A DNA stretch of 64,000 nt from the NCBI GenBank assembly GCA_036346205.1, contig JARFJB010000902.1, positions 2,303,501-2,367,500 of the forward strand, given 5' to 3'. Below, one piece after another: positions 1 to 11,985 of the stretch (positions are counted from its first letter, which is position 1; each line of letters opens with the position of its first letter). The translations under genes were made by a program, and so were the position numbers. The DNA comes from Vesta saturnalis. Its lineage: Eukaryota; Arthropoda; Insecta; Coleoptera; Lampyridae. The notes under the pieces are model-generated. The model did no database searches. It worked only from the letters and a program-made list of their open reading frames with translations, and was not told where the DNA came from.

Positions 1-2577
1 AACAAGCTAGACACGACAAACTACGTATGAAAGTATTCTCGGCGCCGAATTCCAGCGCTATTGCATCATTTTTTACGCGTTTTAATTTTCAAACCTTGAA
101 AAATTTATACGATATTTCTAATCTTACTTTAATTTAGTTCTAATAAAAAAATCACTTTACAAACTCTAAAAGCAAAAAATACTACGTAATTATTATAATG
201 ATCAACACAACTAACAAATTATGAACATTTATTATTTACACAAACTAATACTAGTACAACTAGTAAAAGGATTTCACGATCGGTTAATAACAACATGTGA
301 ATGATATCTAAATTTTACACTTCCAATTCAAGCTTGTCAATTAGACCAAAACTACCTAGAAGATGTTTAAATGCGATAAATTTCTTGGTAATGCTTCCAA
401 ATACTTTTCCGAATATGTGAAAAGCAAAACAAACAACATTTCACTCTAAAGCTTTCCTCCGAATTTATAAGTTATTCAATCCAATTATGAGAGTTTACAC
501 TTCATCTAAGATGTACAGTAGTAATAAATAATTTATAATTTCAAAAATTATCGGAAAATCTCTGATAAAGCATGGACACATGACATCATTCAGAAATTTA
601 GAATTTTTCAACAAAGACTGTTCTTTCGAAATATCTAAAGAATAATGTATCAGCAAGTACCAAAATAACACAAAAAGTAACTAATCTTGCACTGTGTCAT
701 TTCAAAATACCAATAGTTTGTTAGACGTTTCCTATTTCACTTTTACTGACACGTTTTAAATCTAATATATCTTTTAAGAACGTGTTCAAACAAATTTCAG
801 GCATTTTTTTAAAAATGATCACAGAAGTAAGTCAAAATATATGTTGCTCACTAAACGAAGTTATTCTATGTCAATAATTCTTTCGAAACCCTCTTTTCCT
901 GTAAAAAACAATACATGCTTTCTATATTATATATTTTCTCGACAAATCTAAAAAAGAATTATTGTTCATATATTGACTATAATAAATGAATCTAAAATCA
1001 TTATTGTGTTTATGTTGTTTTTGTGAGCAGAATTTAGAAAGTGTGAAACAGAATGATTAGGTTAATAAGTAGCGCAATAAAAGTTTATAAAGTAAACTGC
1101 TGTAATTTGTTAAGAGTACGAGCAGAACTAAGCTTTATCGTTATTACACTTTAAACCTATTACGTTTTAACCAAAAAGAAACATGTTGAAACCTGTTAGT
1201 GTTCAGTTTATTAAGACTTATAATAAACAGATACCAAAAAAGTTTTTCGTTTAATTAAAAGGACGTTTGGTAAAATAAAAAAGGAAAATTACAAAATTTT
1301 CCTTAATTCTGAATTGCTGTCATCTCCTCATTAATAAGAAGTCTAATGCGTGAACAATCTGCTAAAAGCTTATACGCTTGGAACTATTCTGAAACGTCGC
1401 CTGTTTCCTTGCTTACGTAATAAGAAAATATAGAACATCAATACAATTTACATCACATCGAAGCATTGTTCTGCTTCATTAGTTTCCGTCACGGTTACGT
1501 GCATCTGCAGTGTTTTAGTACACTGTCTGACTTAAATCAGCGCAAAATGGGAATCTAATAGGATAAATCTATGTTCTGAAGCGAGTACGTTTGCTTGTTA
1601 AGGGTTTTTATTAATTGAATTTATTTCCAATAGTTTATCTCCTTTAACGATGTCTACAAATCTGCATTATAAATAAATTCTTAATTATATATTACTGATC
1701 CCATTATCGTCAACTTTTTTAAATAACGGCTACAAAATGTGCACAAAAAGTTATTTATTCTAAACATCGGCTTTCCTCGAAATTAAGCTCAACTGAACGG
1801 ATTTACATAAAACTCCTCATAATCTGTTCCAAAAGTTTCAGGTCGCTTTTTTAAAACTAAGATGCGATTTTCTAAATTCAAAATGGTGGTTTAGGATAGA
1901 TGTAAGGAAAATGAATATTTATATTAATGTTAATTATAATACTTATCTTTTAGGTATTAAATGGTGCATTTTTCATTTATCTTTATGTAAATTTATACGT
2001 TTAGATAATGATTACATTTATCGTCATCAGTAAATGTTAATAGATTTAAAAACTACTTAAGATGTCAAAAAAATTTATGAAATATGAAAATTTAAAACGC
2101 AAATAGGTCTGCTGTTAATATAACAGTTTGATAAACGTATAAGCCAACTGTAGAATCAAATTCTATTTTATTTTATTCTGTCACGTGTAGTTGAAGTTTG
2201 CCGTAGATTTTTTCGAATATTAGGATATTTAAAATGCTATAAATGTAGAAATTGCAGGAGGGAATGCTTTGTTTTGTCGTATTAGATTATTGAAAGTTTA
2301 TTCGAGTATAAAGTTTAGGAAGCACCAATTTAGTTACAAATTAGTACTTTATATGGCGATATTTAGATTTATGGCAAATTGGAGAAGGATATAGTAGTTT
2401 TGTGTGAATGGATACATATTTTTGGTTTTTTTTATTTGTAAATAGATTAAAGTTTTTAATTTACGATTATGTTTACACGGGTTGGCGAGAATAAAATAGT
2501 AAAAGGAATTTTATATAGAAGTTTAATATTTTGTAGTAGATAGTGGTTGATCTTATTTTTAAGTAATCGTTAATTTA
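1..2577. other. AT-rich sequence without recognised genes
   Basis: No ORF longer than about 60 codons, no recognisable protein motif, no tRNA-like box A/box B pair and no long repeat was seen on either strand. The stretch is very A+T rich with short homopolymer runs. It reads as ordinary insect intergenic or intronic DNA flanking the Harbinger element that starts at 2578. Confidence 0.6.
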
Positions 2578-2605
2578 GGCCGTCCGCACACGTCGACTGG
2601 CGCGA
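2578..2605 (+). repeat. left TIR of the Harbinger element
   Basis: Begins GGCCGTCCGCACACGTCGAC directly after the target site TTA. It pairs with the right end at 8705-8732, with a few mismatches and a small indel around the GTCGAC block. Confidence 0.85.
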
Positions 2606-3149
2606 GTCCCAAACCGGTTGGGCCTGCAACTGTCTTGTGAGCTTGTCTGTGTATAAGAGTGGGGGACCACACACACAACTGGTTGTGAGCGACTACATGT
2701 CTATGTCGCAGAGCAGTTGAGTTGCATGGTAGCTAGTGAACACCAAGGGGAATGATTGACCAAAAAATGAATATGTTTTTGTCGGAGAGGTGACAGAGAA
2801 AGTCAACATGTCAGCTATGTACAAGTTTAAATAAAACATATTATATTATTATTATTATTAAAAATGCATGCATTGAATTAGTAATAATACTTAACTTATT
2901 TTAATTATATTAATTATATCCGAATCACAACACAGCCCAACAAAATAAATTTTTTTTCTTGGTGCCGGAAAACTAAGAACTGATTTTGGATATTTTTGAT
3001 GTGCTGATTCCAAAAATACCTGACCTTTTTTTGTAGCAGCTCTAGTTTTTGAGATACGGGCTAATTGATCTTAGTTCTGATAAAACGCAAAAATAATGAA
3101 ATTATGACATCTTTGGAGGACAAAAGTGAAATTTCATACCTAGATCATT

Positions 3150-3378
3150 AGAGTCTAATTAGCTAGTTTGAATTATTTGGTATTATTTATTCATTAGTGT
3201 AAAACCCAACTTTCCAATACTCCTACCAAAAACTAATCAGTACGCCATATTACCTCGTATATATCTTTGCTTTACTAGAAACAGTTTATATAAATACATT
3301 AGAATCTAATTAGCCAGTTTATGTTACTTGGTACTTATTCATTAGCGTAAAATCCAACATTCTTATAGCTACCCCCTC
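3150..3378 (+). repeat. imperfect direct duplication, period about 151 bp
   Basis: A block of about 75 bases starting AGAGTCTAATTAGC near 3150 is repeated, with scattered substitutions, starting AGAATCTAATTAGCC at 3301. Both blocks share the core TTCATTAG(T/C)GTAAAA. It lies upstream of the ORF in the nested element and may be subterminal transposase-binding repeats or a local duplication. Confidence 0.65.
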
Positions 3379-3461
3379 AAAACAGTTTCCTATTTAATTT
3401 ACATAGGTAAAGTTGTGGTATCATTTGGTGTTCTTTAGTAATAAAACATTTAATTAAAATC

Positions 3462-4183
3462 ATGGCATCCAAATGCAGACGTAGCTGTGCGAATCATCCA
3501 GACGTTTTTTGCTATGTATGTGGCGAGTACACTTTTCGAGAAAGTAGAAAACCTATTTCTGAGTTTGTGAAAAGACGTTATCTGGCCTATTTTGGCGTTC
3601 ACTTGGGAGACCAGGATAAATCTTGGGCGTTGAACATTTGCGTCAGTGGACAATCGGAAAGAGAAAGTGCTTAAAGTTTGGAGTAGCCATGGTTTGGAGG
3701 GAATTAAGAAACCATCACGATGACTGCTATTTTTGTCTCGTAAATATCAAAGGCATCAATCGGAACAATAGACAGAAATGGAAATATCCTGATCTAGACT
3801 CAGCTAAGAGGCCTGTACCGCATAGTGATGAAATACCCATTCCATCATTCAGCAGTCTGCCTAGGCTCCCGGAAGATGTAGAATCATCAAACTTTGATGA
3901 AGTGCAATGTATAGAATCAGAAAACGACAGTGATTTTGAAGCGAATTTAGGAAGTCCCCAACGTTTCAGTCAACAAGAACTGAACGATCTCATTACAGAC
4001 CTGAACCTTTCAAAGGAGTCTTCTGAATTACTCGCCTCCAGATTGAATGAGAAGAATCTACTTCAGCCAGATACCAATATTACATTTTATCGTAAAAGAG
4101 ATCAGGAGCTGCTGCCGTTTTACTCTGAGGAAAATAACCTGGTATTCTCTAGCGATATAAGAGGACTCTTACAAAAAATATAA
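3462..4183 (+). pseudogene. broken metazoan TE-associated protein with N-terminal Cys-rich domain
   Basis: The reading frame starts with ATG at 3462 and encodes a Cys-rich N-terminus (CRRSCANHPDVFCYVCGEYT), then shifts frame near 3625-3640 into a second frame running to 4183. The second part holds MVWRE, HHDDCYFC and an acidic stretch, then ends in FRGLLQ-like sequence and a TAA. I recognise this as the N-terminal part of a family of uncharacterised proteins found in many repetitive copies in insects, cnidarians and other animals. Intact members continue for several hundred residues past this stop, so the copy is both frameshifted and truncated at its C-terminus. It lies between the 12-bp TIRs at 2931 and 4367. 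Function is unknown; a transposase or accessory role is inference from its repetitive nature. Confidence 0.65.
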
Positions 4184-4425
4184 TAGTAATAATGTAAAAT
4201 GTATAAGAAAAAATAAGATGATTTCTTTCTAAAAAAAGGGTCAATATAGCATATCTCAAAAACTAGATCTGATAGAAAAAATCTGACGGCAGTTTTAGAT
4301 TCTGCACTCAAACATTACATAAAAACAGTTACAAAAACCCCTGCACCAAAATATGTGTTGGGCTGTGAATAGGTTTGTAGTGCGTATTTCCACTGGCAAG
4401 GTAAAGAAGCGCGAGGATGAAGAAA

Positions 4426-5261
4426 TTAGTTTGTAAAATAATTCCTCACAGTAGCTGCCGATGAACTTTCACGCATTACACGCTGCCTGGTCATAATGGT
4501 TGGTGATCCTTCCGTATCAGTATCCTCTCCTATTCGTTTGGGTCTGTAATCTATTCCCTCATATTTACGTACGTTGTTGTGCAGCACACAAGCAGCTTTT
4601 ACAATGTCATTTCCTGTTTCTTTATCGCGACATCATATTGGCCCATTCAACACCACAAACTTTTCTGCAGCCATTCCAAACACACATTCAATAGTTTTCC
4701 TTCCACTTTGCCTCTAATTGAATATGAACTTCACTTCGTTGAGAGTTCCTTTTCTGTGCGGTACCATTACACTTTTCGTTACGCTGAACGCTTCATATCC
4801 AACAAATAGTAAGGAAATGGGCTCAATGAGGAAGGCGAAGGAATGTTTATAGCATTGTTACTCATCCAGTATTTCATTGCACTGGCCGAAAAAGATACCA
4901 CCATCACTGTTTCGCCTAGCATAACCTGGTTCAATGGTGGTGAAAAGACCATCAGCATCGCAGCAAACCAATAAGACCGTAGAATGGGAGTGTTTGTAGT
5001 TAAAGTTTTCAGAACCAGTATTTGGAAACTTTTCTATTCGGATATGCTACCCGCCTTAGACTCTAATGTAGCTTGAAAGGTTCAATAATGTTTCAAATCG
5101 ATCAGCTCAACTTTTCCATTGATCTTCATCTGGTGCAGGAATACAAATTTCTATCCCAAATAACTTTCGTAGTCTGTATAACAGTTTCTCCAACTGTAGT
5201 CTCTTATCTTTCAAAATATAAAGAAAGTGACACAAATGTTTCTTCTGCTGCCCAGTACCTG
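4426..5261 (-). pseudogene. PIF/Harbinger transposase, C-terminal exon, decayed
   Basis: Reading the minus strand in shifting frames gives, in order, PAPDEDQW, HIRIEKFPNTGSENFNYKH, VCCDADGLFTTIEPGYARRN, SDGGIFSASAMKYWM, then IECVFGMAAEKF and DIVKAACVLHNNVRKYEG, closing with VRNYFTN and a stop at 4426. This order matches the DDE domain of Harbinger transposases, which carry out cut-and-paste transposition (CDADG carries a catalytic Asp; HNNVR is in the C-terminal helix). An acceptor-like TTTTTTTACAG precedes the segment at about 5262, so an upstream exon is expected but was not found. Several stops and frameshifts interrupt the frame. It lies back-to-back with the plus-strand MADF/BESS relic, as in intact elements. 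Confidence 0.82.
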
Positions 5262-5289
5262 TAAAAAAATAATAATAATGAGATCTCCA

Positions 5290-5870
5290 GCAAGCGGATC
5301 AGGGGTAAATAGAAAACCATACTATATGAGAGAAGCTATACAGTTTTGTTTACCATTCATGAAAACAGTAGAAATTTGCCGCCAGTACCACAAGAAGAAA
5401 ATGCAGAAGATGAAACAATACATAATACTGAGCCACCCATAGCACCCACACAAGCACCATCACCACCCCTCATAAACCCTTCAGAGCGTGAAACACCTAT
5501 ACAGCGAAAAAACACAGGACTGGTTCAATACTCATCTGCTCGAGCAAGAAACATTGTGTAGAAGAATAAGTCTCTAGCAGACACTGATCAATGTTTGGCT
5601 AAACATTTTAAAGCCAAGACAAGAATGGAATCAACTGTGAAGGAATCCGTAACTGACCCATCTGACAAAAAGCGGCTCTGAAAATGTTCCTGCTCAGCTC
5701 GATGCCTGAATTACAAGAATTCAGTGATTCTCAAATCAAAACATTCAAACACCTAGTTTTTACTGTGATTGATGAAACATCAACTCTAACATGCCTCAGC
5801 ACTTTCGTCACAAGCGAATACCTTTGTATATTCAATACAGTCTCAAGTATCATCAGTACCAACAAGTGAA
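5290..5870 (+). pseudogene. Harbinger-associated MADF/BESS-type protein, decayed
   Basis: In shifting plus-strand frames the segment encodes a Pro-rich linker (EPPIAPTQAPSPPLINPSER), then KAKTRMES and, near 5684-5790, MFLLSSMPELQEFSDSQIKT, which fits a BESS protein-interaction motif. Harbinger elements of animals commonly pair the transposase with a DNA-binding partner carrying a Myb/SANT or MADF domain, and MADF proteins often end in BESS. The MADF part itself is not visible in one frame, so it is lost, lies upstream in another exon or has decayed. Stops near 5560 and 5680 show it is a pseudogene. Confidence 0.6.
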
Positions 5871-5959
5871 ACAAGTAGCAACGTCATTAAAGATGAGTAT
5901 TATACTGGCTTCTCTGAGGGTATTGATCTAACCAATTTACAATAACAAAGTATTTTTTT

Positions 5960-8590
5960 TTGTATTAAATTTTAATAATAAAAATAGCTTACCTCAAAGT
6001 TATTAATAATCATCATATTAATAATAATCATCTGCACCCACACATTCGCTCATGTTTGTGTCCGTCTTCGTGATGTAAGGAGTAACCATTCTCAACGATT
6101 CCATATAATAACATTTGGACATGCTATAGAATGCTATAAACTTGCTGTCTGCCTTACTTAGTTGTTGTTCTGCTACAAACACCCTTAAATGAGCATTTCT
6201 ATTCATATAAGGATGATAGCAATACACCCGTAATGGTTGTAGCGTCCACTAGGTACCCTATCTTGAAAAGTGTAACTTGAACTTCTTTGCAAGAATGCAA
6301 ATTCAAGAACAAAACAATCGCTAAGTGATTTGTCTTGACTTTACTGACAATAGTGCTACTATTACTCAAATTAATTGCTTGCCTTACATTGAATTTCCTG
6401 GCAATAATTAAAATATTAGAATTTATTTACAAGTCTGATATTTAATTACTCGCAAAGCTCAAATCTGATCAAAAGAATTGGCAGTCTAGTGGTAGGTACG
6501 TTGCGCTATTTGAATTATATAGGTTGGATGAGGTTAAGTGTTGCATCATGTGGGGCAGGTAAACATCAATGAAACTACTCAAATTAAAATTAACGGGCTT
6601 TGCGCAATGATGGTTCAACCCGTTAATGTACCATTGTGACAAAGAACCACCAATAAAACCCACTTTATTCATAAATAAGTAATTGTACAAGTACATTAAT
6701 AAATCAAATAACACAAAAAAACAATAAAAGGGTTAAATATATAACAAAACACCATTAAATCAGGTTACAGTGCGTACAAAATTATACATTAAGAAAAAAA
6801 AAATAAATAAAAAGCACGTTAGCTACACATAAACACAATAAAAAAAACCATGTAGTCACACCCACAATTCTGTCATAAATAAATCAGAATAAAAATCGTA
6901 ATAACAAACATGCGGCCCTTTAAAACCAATTATGCCGGTCTTTAAGTAAATAAGCATATAAAACAATAAGGCAAACTACGGTACATATAAAATACTACAG
7001 CAGTAAAATTGCATACGTGATAATAGGGTAAATGCAAGGACAAAGAAAAAAATAGACAATACAGAATTGTTTAGTGACTACTAAAGCACAACGTACACAC
7101 ATAAAATTATTTATAAAGAGAAATCCTTCGCAGGTAAACAATTCTACTTAAACAAACTGACAAAAAAAAACTCATTAAAACAAAACCTTAAAAGGGTAAG
7201 TTGTAAATAGATCATAGCATCGTGACCGAGATATAAGTTTGAGTGCGTTAGAAAAATGCAGCGCTCCTTTCTCAGGTAACCCATTTATCTATACAATAAT
7301 AGAAACAACAAAAACAAAATTCGAGGTGTTTAATGGTCATCTGGACCCGAAGTATGTACACACTAGGCAATTGCCTATTTACAACTATAACCAAGCTGTA
7401 TCCTGTACCCGCTGGTCCAGGCCCACCTCTATACAAATATAAATATAAACAACAAACAACAATGCTAACTCACACAAATACAAGAGTGATGGAGACCTGC
7501 ACTGTCTTTTATTTTAGCAGATTTCAGCTTAATGAACCCGCGTGCGAATGAGATACCTTTGCAAGGCAATTTTTTATTTTTAAAACGTTACATAGTCTTG
7601 TAAAATTATTTGATGCGAGCTTTCATTTATATAACAATACCTACTTACACTTGAATATATTCCCTTTAGTTAAACACTTTATCACCAACACGACGAGTTA
7701 AGATACGCGGTTTAGAACTCGGCGCCGCGACGATTAATTATAGATTAATTTTTGCAAAAACTTACATTAAAACCTACACAAAAATAAAAGAACGGAGAAT
7801 TAGCGTTTTAGTTTTGCTAAGAGGTACACGACAAAATATTTATAAACAGAATGATTTACAAAGTTCTAATTAAAACAATAAAGCAATCCGGCTCATTCAA
7901 AACTTCAACAGTAACTCCCTTCCCGTCCGATTTCAAACTAAATATATCTACTTCCGAAGAACATCCCCCGTTTTTCAAAAGTAATAAAAAAGCAAACAAT
8001 TATTACGTTGGAACAGTTTCATATTAATTCTTGAGCATCTTAATTTTAAAAATATGCATTCGTCTGTAACAAGCGCTACATTTAGGTCTCAAGTTTCAAC
8101 GTACCAAACAAAGACGCATTTGATTGCAGTGTGTACTAACTTAATCAATTATTAAACTGGTGACATATTTACATTAAGAATGTGCGCATAAGAATTTCCA
8201 ATGATTCGTTACGCCCCGTCAGTAAAGCAGTTTCTAAGAGTGCACCTGCCAGTTAAACCCCAACATGTGTTTTTCAATCCTTAGCCAAATATCAGTTACA
8301 TACCTTCCCATATTTTTCTCCATAAAAATACATAAAATAAAATATTTCTAAACCATTAGCAAATTACGACGTGTTATCAAGATATCAAAAATCCACTAAT
8401 TATCCTTTCTATCGCGGTAACAACGGCGATTTAACAAACGTTTATTACAATACGGTCCGCTACCTACATGGTCTTCTATTTCTACGATATTAATAATAGT
8501 CAATAATAACTTTTTCATCTTAACTACTACTTGACATCATAGTTCTAAAGATGGATACAAAGTATATTCCTACAATAACAAAGTACGTGA
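5960..8590. other. Harbinger interior without recognised coding sequence
   Basis: A+T-rich with many short A runs. No transposase N-terminus or complete MADF domain could be found, although an upstream transposase exon would be expected here on the minus strand. Several short open stretches (for example 6018-6227 and 6469-6714 on the minus strand) show no motif. Confidence 0.5.
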
Positions 8591-8704
8591 TGTGACTGGT
8601 TTCAGATGTTCAACATGCTCGTGTGTGGGGGTAGATTTCGTTTTGGTTGCGAACTGATTGTGTATGTGACGACTAGTGTAGAACCAGTTTGCAATTAACG
8701 TCGC

Positions 8705-8732
8705 AAATCAGTCGACCTGTGTGTGGACGGCC
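8705..8732 (-). repeat. right TIR of the Harbinger element
   Basis: Ends ...GTGTGTGGACGGCC and is followed by TTA at 8733-8735. The preceding 100 bases are GT-rich like the subterminal bases at the left end, as expected for transposase-binding subterminal sequence. Confidence 0.85.
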
Positions 8733-8735
8733 TTA

Positions 8736-10185
8736 TAGTTGTTTTCAAAAGGAATCCTTATTCAACGATTGTTGAAAAGAGTTTTTCAGTAACCTAGTAC
8801 GTATGGGTATAAATATGTTTGTACCGTGGTTGATAACGAAAGGTTAGGATGCATTTAAATATTTCTAAATTTTTTTTAAGTTTACCAGTTCATTTATGTA
8901 TCGAGTTGTTTGTGGAGAGTATAGAAAATTTATTAGAATAACAGGGTCTCGTATTGATAAACAGGATGGGTGCGTCTGGTTTCTAGATATCCAGACTGTT
9001 TGTTTCCTGGGAATTCGTCCACTATACAATTTGCGTATGTAAAATTTTGAAACAACGATTAACAATGATGTGATCGTGTAGGGAAAGAACAGTTTTGTTT
9101 TTCGGTAGTTAGTCGAAGTCGAGCTGTAGAAGCAAGAGGGTGAGCGCTGAACGTGGGATGTGATCTTGCGGAATACTAAATTTACTTATAGTCTACCGGG
9201 ATATTTGAATTTATCGTAGGAAAAATGTTCCCATTCACCTTTGAGTATTCAGCCATCTCGGGGACCCTTTTGTCATGTGTTTCGATAGTCAGAAGTGATA
9301 TTTTTACGGGGTCTATAGAAGAGGATTAGTGTTATATGTTAGTATTATTTCCTTATTTTTGGAATAAAATTGCGTTTTGCGGATTATTATATCCTCACTT
9401 CAGTACAATTACGAAGGTGCAATCGCGTCCACAGCTGTTCAAACAAATAAAAGAAATGCTGTAAATATAATATTGCAATAATAAATTGTTGAAGCAACCC
9501 TTAATATTTTCTCTAACAAATGTTGCATATTGGTTGTTAGTATCAACCAATTCATATCTCTGATCACTAATGTGTTGCTCCATCTTACTGTGGTACTTAT
9601 TTTGTGAACAATAATTCTATAACTTGGGTGCAGACTGTGTGCTTATTTATTTCATAATCATTAGACCACACCCAATATGAGTATGGAATCATTGGCCAAA
9701 TATTTAACTACACTTGTTAAATTATTGTAATTCTGTGATAACTGAGAGTATTTAATTGGTAAAACACGCACTTCAAGGTCAAGGAAAAACAGCAAAAAAC
9801 CTAGACATGCCAAAAGCTAAAATTATTTGAATGGAGGTGTTCTTCTCGCCTATTAAAGTTATTTACATGTTCATATATCTCAATAGCTTCACGTTGTAAA
9901 TGAACATTATAATTAGTTTGTCTTCACAATATTTCGATATTACCTAATTGAATGTCATGATTTAAATTATTTAAATCGACTCAAGTGCGAAATCAGTCCT
10001 TCTCATGACTAAGACTGATGACGGAGGCAGAATTCCCTTCCGGAACGTCGCACTATAAAATCAAAAACAGTGGAAATAGGTCGATCAACTGGACTAATTC
10101 ATAAATGGTATTCATCCAAACGTTTAGTTTACCATGGAAAAAGAAACTAATGCAAGTTTACAGTTTTTAGACATAATATCTAAAA
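8736..10185. other. non-coding, no recognised feature
   Basis: Unique-looking AT-rich DNA between the Harbinger right end and a mariner-type relic. No coding motif or long repeat was seen on either strand. Confidence 0.5.
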
Positions 10186-10785
10186 CTAACAATCTGATTA
10201 AAGCACTCCAATTTTTGACATTTTTTCATATAAATCAAGATCTGTTGGAGATATCGGGATGCGGTTTTCACTAAAATTTAGCTATTTTTATGTTGGTTTA
10301 GAGTCTTTCAAGAAAGTGGTACCTTTGCATTTAACTTTTGTCGTTGCAGATAACGCCTTCTAGTTTATTTACTTTAAACTAAACAGGTTACCAAAAAATG
10401 TTCTTTAAAAGAGCATAAAATACTCTTTCAAATGAGACCAAAAATGTTCAAATCGATTGAACAGTTCAGGCGATATTAAAATGCAAATATTGACAAATCC
10501 TTTTGCTTCCCCCTCCATTATTATGATATGTACGAAAAAATGATGCGGTGTTACCCAAGCTGCCAATTGATTTTGAAATTTATAGCTCATCGTCTAACTT
10601 TCCAAGATAGCGTGAATTTTATGTTTCTTCATAGTAGTTACGCCCCCTAGTGGTCAAATTACGAACTTCAAAATAATTTCCAGCTATTTCTCTTGCCCAT
10701 TTTACTTATAAGGACTTTTCTCCCAAACCTCTAGGCTCTACCATTGTCGAGATGCAGCTGCCCCGTACCCTTATCCGGACACCCT
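10186..10785. mobile_element. mariner-type element or MITE, one end only
   Basis: The block ends TTATCCGGACACCCTG followed by TATA at 10786. GGACACCCTG-TA is the right-hand end of many insect Tc1/mariner elements and of the intact mariner at 58081-60491 in this window. No matching left end (TACAGGGTGTCC) was found upstream, so the left limit is approximate and the copy is truncated. It contains no transposase motif. Confidence 0.45.
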
Positions 10786-10807
10786 GTATATATATATATG
10801 TATATAT

Positions 10808-11985
10808 TGAAACACTTGGCAAATAAAGAATTAGATAAAAAAGTGAGAAATTGGTGGCGTTATTCATGGAGTTAATAGCGGCGTTCAATAGAGGAAACAG
10901 TGAAAAGCTGTGCGAATACCAGAGGAAAAAATGGAACACTGACAGAAAGGATGGAGGAAATATATAAGAAAACGAGGAGTAGGGTGAGAGTAAACGGATG
11001 GCGTACACAGATGCAGGCGATATGGAGGGAGAGGAAGTGCAGCAGGTGAAGGACTTCACTTACGATGAGACAGGTTAATGGGGAACACAGAAAGGAAATA
11101 GTGGGAAAAGGAAACAAAAAGGAACAAGTGTGGAGTGTGGGAGAAAGGTTGTTTGGAATGGATTTAGGGCAAAGGAAACTGCTATTTGATAAATTAATAA
11201 ATAGTGTGGTGTTACATGGGACAAATAGTGTGGGGGTGGAAGAAGCAGAAAGGGATGGAAGCCGTACAAGAAAAATATTGGAAATGGGTATTGGGACTTG
11301 ATAAGGAAACACCGGGGTATAAAAAAGTAGGGAAAGAATCGGGAAACAGGGTAACAAAGCATCAGGAAGACGTGAGAGAAAGAATGTAAAATATTACAGG
11401 CATGTTGAAAAGAGATAAAGGAAAGGAGAGTGAAATACGGACAAGACAGTACAGAAAACTATTATAGAGGAAACGGGTACGCGAAGGAAGAAGTAGACAG
11501 ATTAAGGGAAGATGGAGTTGGGTAAGAGGGGACATAATACGAAGAGACAAGAACGCATAAATGCAAGAAAAATGAGCAAAAATAAAACAAGCAAGATACA
11601 ATGAATGAATTAGAGAAAGACTAAAGTACAGGGGATCCCAACATATCTGAAAAGAGAACTGAAAGAGAAAAGAAAAAAATGATAGCGAGGTTCAGATGCG
11701 GAAATGAAAAGTTGGGAAACAAGTATTCGAGAAAAGAGAACGAAAGGAATTGAATGTGATAAAAGAGTGTAAGGAGTTAAGGGAGTATGAGTGTAGAAGA
11801 AATACTAAAGGAAAAGGGAAGGGGAGCAGGGTGGATGGAGGAAACTTGGAAAGGGAGAAAACAGATACTGGGAGATGGGACAAAAGAGAGAAGATACATA
11901 GTGTGAGGTAAAAATGTAAATAGTGAGGTAAATAGAAATTGTAAAACCAGAATACTTTGCTACATTATAAAAAATGAACAAATAA
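10808..11985 (+). mobile_element. non-LTR retrotransposon family A, copy 1, deleted
   Basis: Plus-strand frames give reverse-transcriptase C-terminal sequence similar to the copy at 40715-41875: RSRVRVNG (thumb side), then directly TMRQVNGEH, LLFDKLINSVVLHG, EKYWKWVLGLDKETPGYK and MKSWETS-like tails. The palm motifs around YADD, present in copy 2, are missing between the first two blocks, so there is an internal deletion. The 5' side abuts a short TA-rich run. The 3' side ends in AAAAATGAACAAATAAATATAAAC, consistent with a non-LTR tail. Many stops make it non-functional. Confidence 0.7.

Larger units (their letters stand above)
2931..4367. mobile_element. nested TIR element, possibly CMC-like, about 1.4 kb
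   Basis: The segment begins CACAGCCCAACA and ends TGTTGGGCTGTG, a perfect 12-bp inverted repeat. Similarity continues inwards (TTTTTCTTGGTGC at the left, mirrored by GCACCAAAATA at the right). It lies within the Harbinger element and contains the truncated ORF at 3462-4183. Ends starting CAC are typical of the CACTA/Mirage/Chapaev group, but the target duplication is not clear (at most AA on both sides), so the superfamily is an inference. Alternatively it may be an internal deletion derivative of a larger element that carries the full gene. Confidence 0.6.
2578..8732. mobile_element. PIF/Harbinger DNA transposon, degenerate, about 6.2 kb
   Basis: The ends form imperfect terminal inverted repeats: GGCCGTCCGCACACGTCGAC at the left and, reverse-complemented, GGCCGTCCACACACAGGTCG at the right. 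Both ends are flanked by TTA (2575-2577 and 8733-8735), the 3-bp TWA-type target duplication usual for PIF/Harbinger. Inside are a transposase relic on the minus strand (4426-5261) and a MADF/BESS-type relic on the plus strand (5290-5870), the divergent two-gene layout known for this superfamily. A second element (2931-4367) sits inside, so the original unit was about 4.7 kb. Both genes carry stops and frameshifts, so the copy is dead. TIRs and TSD are read directly; the family follows from these plus the transposase motifs. Confidence 0.88.

Noticed and set aside
10706..11883. Minus-strand Ser/Leu/Phe/Pro-rich open frames (up to 161 codons)
   Set aside because: Antisense of the purine-rich non-LTR family A; the plus strand carries the recognisable reverse-transcriptase sequence.
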